Notes under the pieces: model-generated
Databases searched by the model: none
What the model was told of the DNA's origin: nothing
The model's input: the letters and a program-made list of their open reading frames with translations, nothing else
Assembly (NCBI RefSeq): GCF_000429945.1
Contig: NZ_KE386994.1
Coordinates: forward strand, 54,394 to 118,393
DNA from: Desulfogranum japonicum DSM 18378
GTDB taxonomy: Bacteria > Desulfobacterota > Desulfobulbia > Desulfobulbales > Desulfobulbaceae
Length of the DNA stretch: 64,000 bases
Reading direction: 5' to 3'
Shown: piece by piece, positions 12,159-21,269 of the stretch
Numbering within the stretch: the stretch's first letter is position 1
How the letters are laid out: each line of letters starts with the position of its first letter
Translations under genes and position numbers: made by a program

Positions 12159-13753
12159 GAAGAAAGGATTGATTGGTCCTGTGTCATCTTTGGGGTGGGA
12201 TCAGGCTTTGGTTTTGTAGGTGATCTGCCAAAAAAAGCCACTTGGTCCCGCAACCAGGATGATGTCTGGTTATTGAGAAATCTCTCAGCGCAGCGCCATT
12301 GCCAGTTATTTATTACTGTACCTGGTGTGTTTGTACGGCAGTCGTTGCCAAAACCGAGGATATCCTGCATGGGCAATATGGCAAGATTGCAGACCGAAGA
12401 CAGTGCCAGGTAGATTAGATCTTCATGAAAATTTCCCGCCTCATGATCGAATCTCCTGGCATAGCGCTTTGCTCTGAATTTGTCGTCAGCGATTACCTCA
12501 GGGCTGAGAAACCAGCCAACAGCTGTGTCGTTGTCGTGGGTGCCGGTGTAAATGACAGCATCTTTTGTGCAGTTATGAGGCAGGTAGCTGTTCCCTGGGT
12601 CGCCATCGAAGGCGAAGAGTAGTATTTTCATGCCTGGGTAACCGAGTTCGTCCCGGAGCTGCTCTACCTCAGGCGTGATTATTCCAAGATCCTCTGCCAG
12701 AATAGGTAAGGTGCCAATCCGTTGCTCCATTTCTTTGAAAAAGGTCTTTCCCGGGCCCGGGATCCACGTACCGTTAATCGCTGTAGTTTCCTCGGCTGGT
12801 ACTGACCAATAGGATTCAAAACCGCGAAAATGATCAATGCGGACGATGTCTGTCAGTGATAAATTGTGTCGTAGTCGTTTTTCCCACCATTGATACAACT
12901 TGTTTTGTGTTGCAGGCTTTTTGTCTTGCCATTTGTATAGCGGATTGCCCCAAAGTTGCCCGGTTTTGCTGAAATAATCAGGCGGAACTCCAGCCACATG
13001 GGTGGGGCGTGAAGTCGCGGTGTCCAATTGAAATATACATTGATGTTCCCATACGTCTGCGCTGTCCAAAGCTACGTAAATAGGTAAGTCGCCTATGATC
13101 TGAATGCCAAGTTGGTTAGCATATGTGTGTAGCAATTCCCATTGAGAATGGAATAAATATTGCTTAAAGATTTCGTAGTCAACAGCATCCTGATGCTTTT
13201 GGTGGAAGTTTTCCAGTGATTGTGCGGAACACGTTTTTTCTTCAGTTGGCCAGGCATACCATGGAGCATTGTCATTTTTGTATTTGAGAGCAATGAATAC
13301 ACTGAATGGTAAAACCCAGGAATGATTGTTGCTAAATTGTGACAACAGGGAGGCTTCTCGAGAGTCCTTAAAGGCCTGCCATGCAAGACGCAGAAGTTTA
13401 TTTTTTGTGGCCTGGACTTCCTGGTAATCAACGTGATATTCTGAAAAGGATATACCAGAGAGGTCCTCTCTGTTTATCAAACCTTTTTCCACAAGGGCTT
13501 CAATGTCGATATAAAGATGGTTCCCCGCAAAGGCGGAAGGGCTCATGTATGGTGAGTAATACGATGCTTCGCTGGTTGGAGCGAGAGGAAGAATTTGCCA
13601 GAATTGTTGACCCGCATCATGGAGAAAATCGAGAAAAGCGTAAGCACTTTTTCCCAGGCAGCCTATGCCATATGGGCCTGGAAGAGAGAAAACCGGTAAA
13701 AGTATTCCGCATGCTCTTGTGTGCAGTCCATTGACTAATTTTAAGTCATTCAT
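12149..13753 (-). CDS. malQ: 4-alpha-glucanotransferase (amylomaltase, 534 aa)
   Basis: A GH77 enzyme that moves maltodextrin units between glucans in glycogen/maltose metabolism. Visible signatures: RACGILLPVFSLPGPYGIG at the start, FWQILPLAPTS, SPYMSPSAFAGN, IGDLPIYVALDSADVW, RIDHFRGFESYW (nucleophile Asp), ILAEDLGIITPEV (acid/base Glu) and YTGTHDNDTAVGW. The start at 13753 is chosen because GGAACTAT gives a ribosome site there; the longer 5' extension has none. Length is normal for bacterial amylomaltases. The flavoprotein gene follows with a 10-bp overlap. Confidence 0.93.
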   Translation of the reverse strand: MNDLKLVNGLHTRACGILLPVFSLPGPYGIGCLGKSAYAFLDFLHDAGQQFWQILPLAPTSEASYYSPYMSPSAFAGNHLYIDIEALVEKGLINREDLSGISFSEYHVDYQEVQATKNKLLRLAWQAFKDSREASLLSQFSNNHSWVLPFSVFIALKYKNDNAPWYAWPTEEKTCSAQSLENFHQKHQDAVDYEIFKQYLFHSQWELLHTYANQLGIQIIGDLPIYVALDSADVWEHQCIFQLDTATSRPTHVAGVPPDYFSKTGQLWGNPLYKWQDKKPATQNKLYQWWEKRLRHNLSLTDIVRIDHFRGFESYWSVPAEETTAINGTWIPGPGKTFFKEMEQRIGTLPILAEDLGIITPEVEQLRDELGYPGMKILLFAFDGDPGNSYLPHNCTKDAVIYTGTHDNDTAVGWFLSPEVIADDKFRAKRYARRFDHEAGNFHEDLIYLALSSVCNLAILPMQDILGFGNDCRTNTPGTVINNWQWRCAERFLNNQTSSWLRDQVAFFGRSPTKPKPDPTPKMTQDQSILSSWK

Positions 13754-14266
13754 ATAGTTCCTATGCTGAGTAGAAGATGGAACGCGCAAAACTGTTAAGG
13801 TTTTTACGGCTGGAAAGATGCCTGTCTTGACCTAAGTTGGGTAGATGTTTCTGTTTTATGCTTGAATGCAACAGAGTCGCAGATGTTAGTGTGTTTTTTG
13901 AACCTCCCGTGAGGGCGTCTTTTTCAGGTCAATGTGTTTCAGAAGAATAAGCACAGCAATATACATCATGTTGCGAGCAGCATTTTTCCGAAATAATAAC
14001 GAGCTGAGGAAAAGAGCGTTCTCAGAAGCCTCCTGGCATGTTGTATACAAATATAGCCCATAGTTTGTCGAAGGAGAAGGATATTGTTTGGTTATTAAGA
14101 TGTCTGTAAAACGCACCAACACCATGTAATTATTGATTAAATGTGATCAAATTCGGGAGGTGAAATTAAACTATTGATTTTCTGATTCATTTGTATTAAT
14201 TTAAAAAACTTCTTGTGCTTTTTTAAATATACCGTCTCAAACTATAGAAGTGGAGGGAGAAGGCAG
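13754..14266. other. 513-bp non-coding region between malQ and the sigma factor gene
   Basis: It contains the divergent 5' ends of malQ and the sigma factor gene, so promoters for both are expected. Only a small CCTC/GAGG hairpin near 13905-13915 and an AT-rich stretch at 14125-14215 stand out. A TTGATT element at 14174 with AT-rich DNA after it could be a weak promoter for the sigma gene. No credible ORF is seen. Confidence 0.4.
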
Positions 14267-15586
14267 GTGCTTGCTGGTATCAAAAATGACCTTCTTGAAG
14301 CTGGAAAGGATGAAGGCTGCATAACTTTTCAGCATCTTAACGAGCTTCTTCCAGATCAGATAAAAGACCCCGGTGCCATTGAGGAACTTTTTGATTTCCT
14401 CGGTGAAAATAACATCGAAATTGTCACTCAGGAAGAGTCTGGGAAGAAAAAAACCCTTTCCGGTGAAGAATGGACCGGAAAAAAAGAAAGTGATGATGAA
14501 AGCGCGGCCGATTCACTTCCGGATGCTGAGGAGCACGAATCCGAAGAAACGACCACCACCTACCTCCGAGAGATGGGGCAGTTCGATCTGTTGACCCCAG
14601 AGGAGGAGGCAAAGTATTCCAAAACCATTCGCGAGGGCTTTGACGCCATCATCGCAGCTATCAGGGAAAATGAGCATACGGCCAGGGAAATCGAACTGCT
14701 CGTGGAACGCATTGACCTCTGGCAGCGGCGTGACCCGACTTTGAAGCCTAAAAAACAACAACTCAATTATATGCGGCGCTGTGTAAACATGGCCAGTCAG
14801 AAGCATGTTGATACGCGTGAACTGTTTGAGTTGAACACAGTTATTGAAGCATACAATCGTTCTATAGAGACTGCCAAAGATTGTATGATTCGGGCAAACC
14901 TGCGGTTAGTTGTATCTATTGCCAAGCGATACATGCACCAGGGTTTGACTTTGGCAGATCTCATCCAGGAAGGGAACCTGGGGTTGATGCGTGCCGTGTT
15001 CCGTTTTGATTATAAAAAAGGGAACAAATTTTCCACGTACGCATCCTGGTGGATTCGTCAAGCCATCACCCGCGCCATCCTGGATAAAACACGAACCATA
15101 CGTTTACCTGTGCATTTTCTCGAATTGCGCAGCCAGTTTTTTAAAGCGTTTTATTCTCTGCTAAAGGAATTGGGGCGTGAACCCACTCCAGTTGAGATTT
15201 CCAAAATGACGGATCTGCCCATGGACAAGATTCTGGCCATTCTGGAAGCCTCTCGGGAGCCAATTTCTCTAGAGACACCTGTTGGTGATGACGACTCCAC
15301 TTTAGGCGATTTTTTGGAAAATCAGGAGTCTGAATCCCCCTATGATGCTGTGCAAAATAGGGAGTTGGCTAATCGGGTGACGGAGGTACTCTCAACTTTG
15401 ACTGAACGTGAGGAGAAAATAATCCGTTTGCGTTTCGGAATTGGTGAAAAGGCAGAGTATACTTTGGAGGAAATCGGCAAACGGTTTAATGTTTCCCGGG
15501 AACGTATTCGTCAGATAGAAAAGAAAGCGCTCAATCGGCTTCGCCATTCAAGTCGGAGAGAAAAACTCCGATATTTTCTGGACTGA
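14267..15586 (+). CDS. RpoD-family sigma-70 factor (439 aa)
   Basis: Start chosen at GTG 14267 behind GGAGGGAG. Residues ~1-55 resemble sigma region 1.1 (ITFQHLNELLPDQI..IEELFDFLGENNIEIV). Region 1.2 follows (TTTYLREMGQFDLLTPEEE), then region 2 (NLRLVVSIAKRYMHQGLTLADLIQEGNLGLMRA, FSTYASWWIRQAITRAI), region 3 and region 4 (LEEIGKRFNVSRERIRQIEKKALNRLR). The large spacer between 1.2 and 2 found in many RpoD proteins is short here. Region 3.0 (LPVHFLELRSQFFKAFYSLLKELG) departs from the RpoD consensus. It could be the primary sigma factor or a group-2/RpoS-like paralogue. A strong terminator separates it from the menaquinone genes. Confidence 0.85.
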   Translation: MLAGIKNDLLEAGKDEGCITFQHLNELLPDQIKDPGAIEELFDFLGENNIEIVTQEESGKKKTLSGEEWTGKKESDDESAADSLPDAEEHESEETTTTYLREMGQFDLLTPEEEAKYSKTIREGFDAIIAAIRENEHTAREIELLVERIDLWQRRDPTLKPKKQQLNYMRRCVNMASQKHVDTRELFELNTVIEAYNRSIETAKDCMIRANLRLVVSIAKRYMHQGLTLADLIQEGNLGLMRAVFRFDYKKGNKFSTYASWWIRQAITRAILDKTRTIRLPVHFLELRSQFFKAFYSLLKELGREPTPVEISKMTDLPMDKILAILEASREPISLETPVGDDDSTLGDFLENQESESPYDAVQNRELANRVTEVLSTLTEREEKIIRLRFGIGEKAEYTLEEIGKRFNVSRERIRQIEKKALNRLRHSSRREKLRYFLD

Positions 15587-15609
15587 TACGCGACTTTATA
15601 CTACGTTTT

Positions 15610-15673
15610 AGCCCCTTGGAAGTGCCTTTTTCGTAAACAGAAAAGGCACTGCATACAAGGGGCTTCTTTTTTT
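15610..15673 (+). terminator. Intrinsic terminator after the sigma factor gene
   Basis: Two stacked perfect stems, AGCCCCTTG / CAAGGGGCT and inner AGTGCCTTTT / AAAAGGCACT, followed by a T tract at 15665-15673. This is among the clearest terminators in the window and closes the sigma factor transcript before mqnE. Confidence 0.9.
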
Positions 15674-15718
15674 CAAGCATATTCACAATAACGCGGCTTA
15701 TTCTAAAGGTACCTTCCT

Positions 15719-16813
15719 ATGGAACGTTACATTGAACAGTCTGGACTTGGTGACCTGCTTGCCAAGGTCCAAAATCAAGAACGCTTGACCATCGCTGATG
15801 GACGAAAATTATACCAGTGCTCTGACATTCTTGCTCTTGGGTACCTGGCAAACCTGGTGCGTGAGCGCAAGAATGGCAATGATGCCTTCTTTATCTATAA
15901 TCAGCACATCAATTATTCAAATATTTGTACGAATCTTTGTAAGTTCTGCGCATTTGGCCGTAAGAAAGAAGACGACCTGGCCTATGAGATGACTGTGGCA
16001 GATGTCAAAGAAAAAGTCCGGGAGCGGTTGAGTGAACCTATTACTGAAATTCATATGGTTGGTGGGATACATCCTGACCTTCCGTTCCAATATTATATTG
16101 ATATCCTACAGGCCATAAAAGATGTAAGACCCGAAGTTCATATCCAGGCTTTTACCTGTGTAGAGATTTATCATCTGGCGCAATTGGCCGGTAAACCTGT
16201 GGGTGATACTCTTGAAGTTCTGAAAGATGCCGGCCTTGGTTCAATTCCAGGTGGTGGGGCAGAGGTTTTTAATCCACGAATACGTGAACTCACCTGTCCG
16301 GAGAAACTTTCTGGAGAAGGTTGGTTGGAAGTTGCCAGAATTGCACACCAACACGGTTTGAAAACCAATGCCACCATGCTCTATGGCCACATTGAGACCA
16401 TAGATGAGCGATTGGAACATCTTGATGCCCTGCGCACGCTGCAGGATGAAACAAATGGCTTTCTGGCATTTATCCCCTTGGCATTTCATCCCAAAAATAC
16501 TGCCATGTCAGAACATAAAGGCACCACCGGGATCAATGATTTGAAAAATATTGCTGTCAGCCGTCTCATGCTGGACAATTTTCCTCATATCAAAGCATAT
16601 TGGGTTATGATTGGCGAAAAATTAGCCCAGGTTGCACTTTCATTTGGTGCAGATGATATGGATGGCACTGTCAAAGAAGAAGTCATCACTCACATGGCTG
16701 GTGCTGAAACAGCCCAGGCTCTTGGCCATAAAACCCTTATCAGGTTGATCAAGGAAGCAGGACGAACACCTGTAGAGCGAGACACTCTGTATAACGTATT
16801 GGAAACATTTTAA
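15719..16813 (+). CDS. mqnE: Aminofutalosine synthase (radical SAM, 364 aa)
   Basis: Joins the MqnA product (3-enolpyruvyl-benzoate) with S-adenosylmethionine to give aminofutalosine in the futalosine route to menaquinone. The radical SAM cluster motif is CTNLCKFCAF (C-x3-C-x2-C, about residues 72-79). EIHMVGGIHPDLPF and SIPGGGAEVFNPRIRE are typical of the MqnE/MqnC/CofH clan, and KTNATMLYGHIET separates it within the pair. It opens the menaquinone operon and ends 1 bp before mqnC. MqnE, not MqnC, is favoured because of the CAFGRKKED end after the cluster. Confidence 0.9.
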   Translation: MERYIEQSGLGDLLAKVQNQERLTIADGRKLYQCSDILALGYLANLVRERKNGNDAFFIYNQHINYSNICTNLCKFCAFGRKKEDDLAYEMTVADVKEKVRERLSEPITEIHMVGGIHPDLPFQYYIDILQAIKDVRPEVHIQAFTCVEIYHLAQLAGKPVGDTLEVLKDAGLGSIPGGGAEVFNPRIRELTCPEKLSGEGWLEVARIAHQHGLKTNATMLYGHIETIDERLEHLDALRTLQDETNGFLAFIPLAFHPKNTAMSEHKGTTGINDLKNIAVSRLMLDNFPHIKAYWVMIGEKLAQVALSFGADDMDGTVKEEVITHMAGAETAQALGHKTLIRLIKEAGRTPVERDTLYNVLETF

Positions 16814-16814
16814 A

Positions 16815-17879
16815 ATGCTGAGCCGGATATCACGTAAAGTAGAGCAGGGTGAACGTATTTCCGATGAAGACTTTCTGTGGCTTGAGCAACACGCAGAGTT
16901 ATATGATCTAGGCGTGTTGGCAGATACAATAAGGAAACGACTGCATCCAGATCCCGTAGTGACATATGTAGTGGATCGCAATATAAATTATACAGATATT
17001 TGCATTTCAGCCTGTAAATTCTGCGCCTTTTACTGTTCTCCCGATGACGAGGGAGGTTCAGTTCTTACTCGTGAAGAATTAAAGCAGAAAATAGATGAAA
17101 CCCAGGCTCTTGGGGGAACTCAGATCTTGCTTCAGGGGGGGTTGCATCCAGACAAGCCTCTTGAATTCTATGAAGACATGCTGCGTTTCATAAAGCAGAC
17201 AGGCATCCATATTCATGGGTTCTCCCCTCCTGAGATACATCACTTCGCTAATGTTTCTGCGGTGACAGAAGCAGAAGTGATCACTCGATTGATTGCTGCC
17301 GGGCTCGATTCGATTCCTGGTGGCGGTGCAGAGATTCTCACTGACCGGGTGCGTAATGAAATGGCTCCCAACAAGTGCAGTGCTGATCAGTGGCTAGCTA
17401 TCATGGAAGAGGCGCATCATCAGGGGCTACGCACAACAGCCACCATGATGTTTGGGCATATAGAAACCATTGAAGAGCGTCTCGAACACCTTCGGCGTTT
17501 ACGTGAGCTTCAGGACAAAACAGGGGGATTTACAGCCTTTATACTTTGGCCGTTTCAACCTGACAATACCCCCATCGCCAAATCCAGAAACATTGAAAAG
17601 ACATCTGCTTTTACATATTTGCGTATGTTGGCGCTAAGCCGGATCTATCTGGATAACTTTGCAAATGTACAGGCGTCCTGGGTTACTCAGGGACCAAAAA
17701 TCGCCCAACTATCATTGTTTTTTGGAGCCAATGATTTTGGCTCTACCATGATAGAAGAAAATGTGGTTGCAGCTGCAGGCGTGCGATTCAGGTTGTCAGA
17801 ACAGGAGATACAACACCTGGTAAAAGACGCAGGCTTTATTCCAAAGCAGAGGCTTATGGATTACACTTTGGTAGCGTAG
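16815..17879 (+). CDS. mqnC: Cyclic dehypoxanthinyl futalosine synthase (radical SAM, 354 aa)
   Basis: Cyclises dehypoxanthine futalosine, the radical SAM step after hypoxanthine removal in menaquinone synthesis. The cluster motif is CISACKFCAFY (residues ~56-66), followed by ILLQGGLHPDKPLEFYED, HGFSPPEI and SIPGGGAEILTDRVR, then RTTATMMFGHIET and AFILWPFQPDNTP. The last string is characteristic of MqnC. It follows mqnE by 1 bp and precedes the deaminase by 4 bp. Confidence 0.9.
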   Translation: MLSRISRKVEQGERISDEDFLWLEQHAELYDLGVLADTIRKRLHPDPVVTYVVDRNINYTDICISACKFCAFYCSPDDEGGSVLTREELKQKIDETQALGGTQILLQGGLHPDKPLEFYEDMLRFIKQTGIHIHGFSPPEIHHFANVSAVTEAEVITRLIAAGLDSIPGGGAEILTDRVRNEMAPNKCSADQWLAIMEEAHHQGLRTTATMMFGHIETIEERLEHLRRLRELQDKTGGFTAFILWPFQPDNTPIAKSRNIEKTSAFTYLRMLALSRIYLDNFANVQASWVTQGPKIAQLSLFFGANDFGSTMIEENVVAAAGVRFRLSEQEIQHLVKDAGFIPKQRLMDYTLVA

Positions 17880-17883
17880 AAAA

Positions 17884-19122
17884 GTGAACCCAAATACTAG
17901 CATTCATCGAGCCGGGTACGTTGTACCGGTTAATCAACCTGTAATTCCCAATGGAGCAGTGGTTGTAAAGTGCGATAAGGTCTTAGCCTGCGGACCATTT
18001 GCAGAGCTTGGTAGAGACTTTCCTCAGGCTCAGATTATTGATCATGGCTCCGGTGCTTTGCTGCCAGGTCTGGTCAATGCGCACATACACTTGGAGCTTT
18101 CCCATCTGGAGGAACTGGCAAAACATCCTTTTATAGGCTCGTTTCCCGGGTGGATATTGCAGTTGATTCAGTTACGTGACAGGTTGGGAGCAGAAACTCA
18201 TGAGGCCAGAAAAGCAGCTCTTGAGACTCTGCATGATCAGTACAAAGATGGTATTGCTGTTCTACTGGATATTGGCAACACCGAAATCGCTCAGAAGCTT
18301 GCTGGCGAATCAGAAGTTCATCTGCTACCCTATCGTGAACATCTTGGGTTCACCGCATCCAGGTTACAGAAGAATCTTGAATATCTCTCTAAACAGGCAG
18401 TTCAAACATACTGTTCCGCCCATGCACTCTATTCAACGCACATTGATCTTGTCCTGGCTTTAAAAAACAGAGCAAATATACTGGGTCATGTGTTTCCAAT
18501 ACACTGTGCTGAATCGAAAGCAGAACTTGATATGTTCCGTGAAGGGAACGGAGAGATGGTTGCATTTCTTCAACAACGTGGATTTTGGGACGATAGTTTT
18601 TTATCAAGAGTCAAAGGTATACAAAGTCCAGTAGCTTTCCTGGCAGCCAATGGAGTGTTGGACCCGGGCACTCTTTGTGTACACTGCGTTCAGCTTGATG
18701 ATGACGATATTATACTGCTTGCTCGAGCTGGAGCGCAGGTGTGTCTTTGCCCTGGCAGTAATCAGTTTTTAGAGGTTGGACAGGCACCTGTGGAAAAAAT
18801 TCTCCAGGCTGGTATATTACCGGCCCTTGGTACCGACAGCCTGGCAAGTAATCCCGAAATTTCTCTGTGGCGAGAAATGGCTTTGCTTGCAGCAGAGCAT
18901 CCGCTCATACCAGCATCAACCATATTTGCCATGGCAACATTAGGAGGCGCGCAGGCCCTTGGACTTGGACACGAATATGGTTGTATTGCCAACGGGCAAA
19001 AAGCACATCAATTGTATGTGGAATTGCCCGGTTCTGTGAACTCGGATGAGGAGCTTTATCAATATTTAGTACATGCTCAAGGGGATATTCACCTTGAACA
19101 CATGTCTGAAAGAGGTTTATGA
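17884..19122 (+). CDS. Amidohydrolase, probable aminofutalosine deaminase (412 aa)
   Basis: A metal-dependent amidohydrolase of the TrzN/SsnA-like group: N-terminal GLVNAHIHLELSH (H-x-H), HCAESKAE, a LCVHCVQLDDDDI segment and LGTDSLASNPEI (metal Asp). Starts at GTG 17884. In organisms that make aminofutalosine with MqnE, a deaminase of this family converts it to futalosine before MqnB removes hypoxanthine. Its position between mqnC and mqnA makes that the likely job. The substrate is inferred from context; other members act on guanine, 5'-methylthioadenosine or SAH. Confidence 0.8.
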   Translation: MNPNTSIHRAGYVVPVNQPVIPNGAVVVKCDKVLACGPFAELGRDFPQAQIIDHGSGALLPGLVNAHIHLELSHLEELAKHPFIGSFPGWILQLIQLRDRLGAETHEARKAALETLHDQYKDGIAVLLDIGNTEIAQKLAGESEVHLLPYREHLGFTASRLQKNLEYLSKQAVQTYCSAHALYSTHIDLVLALKNRANILGHVFPIHCAESKAELDMFREGNGEMVAFLQQRGFWDDSFLSRVKGIQSPVAFLAANGVLDPGTLCVHCVQLDDDDIILLARAGAQVCLCPGSNQFLEVGQAPVEKILQAGILPALGTDSLASNPEISLWREMALLAAEHPLIPASTIFAMATLGGAQALGLGHEYGCIANGQKAHQLYVELPGSVNSDEELYQYLVHAQGDIHLEHMSERGL

Positions 19123-19124
19123 TT

Positions 19125-19949
19125 ATGGCCCGTATAGGTATGGTTAATTACATTAACACTGCGCCGATTTATGAAATTTGGAAGGAACGAGTTTATCCTG
19201 ATTCGTGGAAAATCATTGAAGGTCAGCCGAGTGCGCTGAACGAAATGCTTGCAGGTAATGAAATTGATTTAGGCTTTGTATCCTCCTACGCTTATTCCCT
19301 GGACCCCAAACGTTACCAAATCCTTGCAGGCCTTTCTATCAGTGCAACTGGCCCTGTAGACAGTGTACTGCTTCTTTCTTCGATTCCTCCGCAGGAACTG
19401 GGGGGGAAACTGGTATTGCTCACAGGTCAATCAGGAACTTCCGTATGTCTGGTCCGTATTATACTTGAAGAGTTTTTTGGAATCCAGCCGGCATACATTA
19501 CCGGCAATGCCTATACCGCCCAGCAGGAGCATGAAGATGTGGCTGCTGTTCTTGCCATAGGTGACGACGCGTTGCGTATGACCATTGAAAATCGTTACCC
19601 CTATCGGCTAGATCTTTCACAACATTGGTATGAAGAAACCGGTTTGCCTTTTGTCTTTTCCGTCTGTGCCATCAGGCAGGAGTTTATTGATACACATCCG
19701 GATGATGCGCGCGCTATCCGGCAGGCCTTTGTTGATTGCAGAAAAGTGGGAGCAGAAAGAATGCCTGAGATCTGTGATCGGGTTGCACGTAGAATTCCCA
19801 TGGACTGCGAGATGTGTTCAAGGTACCTGCATGGTATTGAGCATAATCTGTCCCCTGCAAAAATTGCAGGTCTGGAACGATTTTATCAAATCCTGATCCA
19901 ACGAAATGAAGCAGATGCGGAAACCCTACCGTTGAAAATATTTGAATGA
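19125..19949 (+). CDS. mqnA: Chorismate dehydratase (274 aa)
   Basis: First enzyme of the futalosine pathway, turning chorismate into 3-[(1-carboxyvinyl)oxy]benzoate. It has a periplasmic-binding-protein-like fold: RIGMVNYINTAPIYE at the N-terminus, then EGQPSALNEMLAGNEIDLGFVSSYAYS and LTGQSGTSVCLVRIILEE, all typical of MqnA. The ATG at 19125 is preferred, with GAGG upstream; an ATG at 19119 overlaps the deaminase stop. Gene order mqnE-mqnC-deaminase-mqnA gives almost the complete early pathway; mqnB is not in the window. Confidence 0.9.
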   Translation: MARIGMVNYINTAPIYEIWKERVYPDSWKIIEGQPSALNEMLAGNEIDLGFVSSYAYSLDPKRYQILAGLSISATGPVDSVLLLSSIPPQELGGKLVLLTGQSGTSVCLVRIILEEFFGIQPAYITGNAYTAQQEHEDVAAVLAIGDDALRMTIENRYPYRLDLSQHWYEETGLPFVFSVCAIRQEFIDTHPDDARAIRQAFVDCRKVGAERMPEICDRVARRIPMDCEMCSRYLHGIEHNLSPAKIAGLERFYQILIQRNEADAETLPLKIFE

Positions 19950-19977
19950 TTTATTAAAGAGATAAAGAGAATTGTTC

Positions 19978-20700
19978 ATGCAAGACCTGAAGCAGCCAGA
20001 AGTAAAGAAAAAATTTGTCAGAGAAAAATTTGCCTCCATCAGTGGAAAATACGATCTTCTCAATTCCCTCCTCTCGTTTCAGATTGATCGCTACTGGCGC
20101 TGGCGAACTACCAGGCTGTTAAAAGAGTTTCCCACCGGTCCGGTGCTGGATCTGTGTGCGGGAACATTGCCTTTGTCTCTTGAACTGGCCAGGCAAGCCA
20201 AAGCAAGAACAGTCCTGTCTGTTGATTTCTGCGAGGACATGTTACGGGCAGGGAAGGGATCACTGCCCGAAGACGAACGTCGCAACCGTCTGCATCCTGT
20301 GTGCGGTGACGGTGAAGAAATTCCTGTGCCTGACAACACTGTATGGGGATGTACTGTTGCATTTGGAGTGAGAAATCTTTCTCGTACACAAAAAGGGCTT
20401 GAAGAGATGTATCGTGTTCTTCGGCCAACTGGAAAACTCTTGATACTTGAATTTTCGCGACCAACCAACCCCCTGGTAAAGCCGGTGTATACGTTTTATC
20501 TGAATACCGTATTACCTGCTGTGGCTGGCATGGTTTCAGGAGATAAAGAAGCATATCAGTATCTGGCTTCCTCCATTGCCGCTTTTTATGAACCGGAAGA
20601 ACTTCTCTCCATGATGCGGCAGGCTGGATTCAGCAGTGTGGAACGTAAACCGCTCACCTTTGGTATTGTTTCAATTTATATCGGAGTTAAAGAGGATTGA
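19978..20700 (+). CDS. ubiE: Demethylmenaquinone C-methyltransferase (240 aa)
   Basis: SAM-dependent methylation of demethylmenaquinone, the last step of menaquinone synthesis. It shows KFASISGKYDLLNSLLSFQID and then W-R-W, which is the UbiE/MenG signature, VLDLCAGTLPLSLELA (SAM loop), GDGEEIPVPDNT, FGVRNLSRTQKGLEEMYRVL and ILEFSRP. An ATG (19978) two codons after an in-frame TTG is taken as start. It overlaps the ubiX homologue. Confidence 0.93.
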   Translation: MQDLKQPEVKKKFVREKFASISGKYDLLNSLLSFQIDRYWRWRTTRLLKEFPTGPVLDLCAGTLPLSLELARQAKARTVLSVDFCEDMLRAGKGSLPEDERRNRLHPVCGDGEEIPVPDNTVWGCTVAFGVRNLSRTQKGLEEMYRVLRPTGKLLILEFSRPTNPLVKPVYTFYLNTVLPAVAGMVSGDKEAYQYLASSIAAFYEPEELLSMMRQAGFSSVERKPLTFGIVSIYIGVKED

Positions 20701-21269
20701 TTACAGCCAAAAAAAGAATTCTTCTCGCTGTCACCGGGGCGACCGGTATGCTGTATGTGCCATCGTTTCTCAAGTTGGCTGCTGAAAACCAGGTAGAGGT
20801 TCATGGTATTATCTCAGAGGCCGGAAAAAAAGTGCTGCAGTTTGAGCTGGATAAACATGCTGAAGAGTTAGAGGGGGTCAATCATTGGTACGCATGCAAT
20901 GATTTTACAGCTGCACCAGCATCTGGGAGCGCGCGTTTTGATGGTATGGTAGTCCTTCCCTGCACTGTGGGTACCCTGGGAGCCATTGCCGGTGGAGTCA
21001 GTTACAATCTCATTCATCGCGCAGCTGATGTATGCCTCAAAGAACGGCGCACTTTGCTTCTTGCAGTGCGGGAAACACCCTTAAATCGTATTCATTTACA
21101 AAATATGCTTCAACTTCATGATGCCGGAGCAATTATCTGTCCACCATTGCCGACCTTTTACAACAGACCAGCTGATTTTGCAGAGATGGCGCGTAATTAC
21201 GCAGGCCGTATTTGTGATCTTATGGGAATTGAAAATTTGGGAGTAAAGCGTTGGGAGGGAAGTCTCTGA
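20697..21269 (+). CDS. ubiX: Flavin prenyltransferase (UbiX family, 190 aa)
   Basis: Makes the prenylated FMN cofactor used by UbiD-type decarboxylases; in the futalosine route this pairs with the decarboxylation of the 1,4-dihydroxy-6-naphthoate-derived intermediate. The motif AVTGATGMLYVPSFLKL is the flavin/prenyl site, followed by VLPCTVGTLGAIAGGVS, LLAVRETPLNRIHLQNM and GAIICPPLPTFYNRP. The only usable start is TTG 20697, overlapping the ubiE stop. The partner ubiD/mqnL is not in this window. Its stop overlaps the next ATG. Confidence 0.88.
   Translation: MITAKKRILLAVTGATGMLYVPSFLKLAAENQVEVHGIISEAGKKVLQFELDKHAEELEGVNHWYACNDFTAAPASGSARFDGMVVLPCTVGTLGAIAGGVSYNLIHRAADVCLKERRTLLLAVRETPLNRIHLQNMLQLHDAGAIICPPLPTFYNRPADFAEMARNYAGRICDLMGIENLGVKRWEGSL

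Noticed and set aside
13886..14125. 79-codon leftward ORF upstream of the sigma factor gene
   Set aside because: No ribosome site or recognisable motif; it lies in the divergent promoter region.
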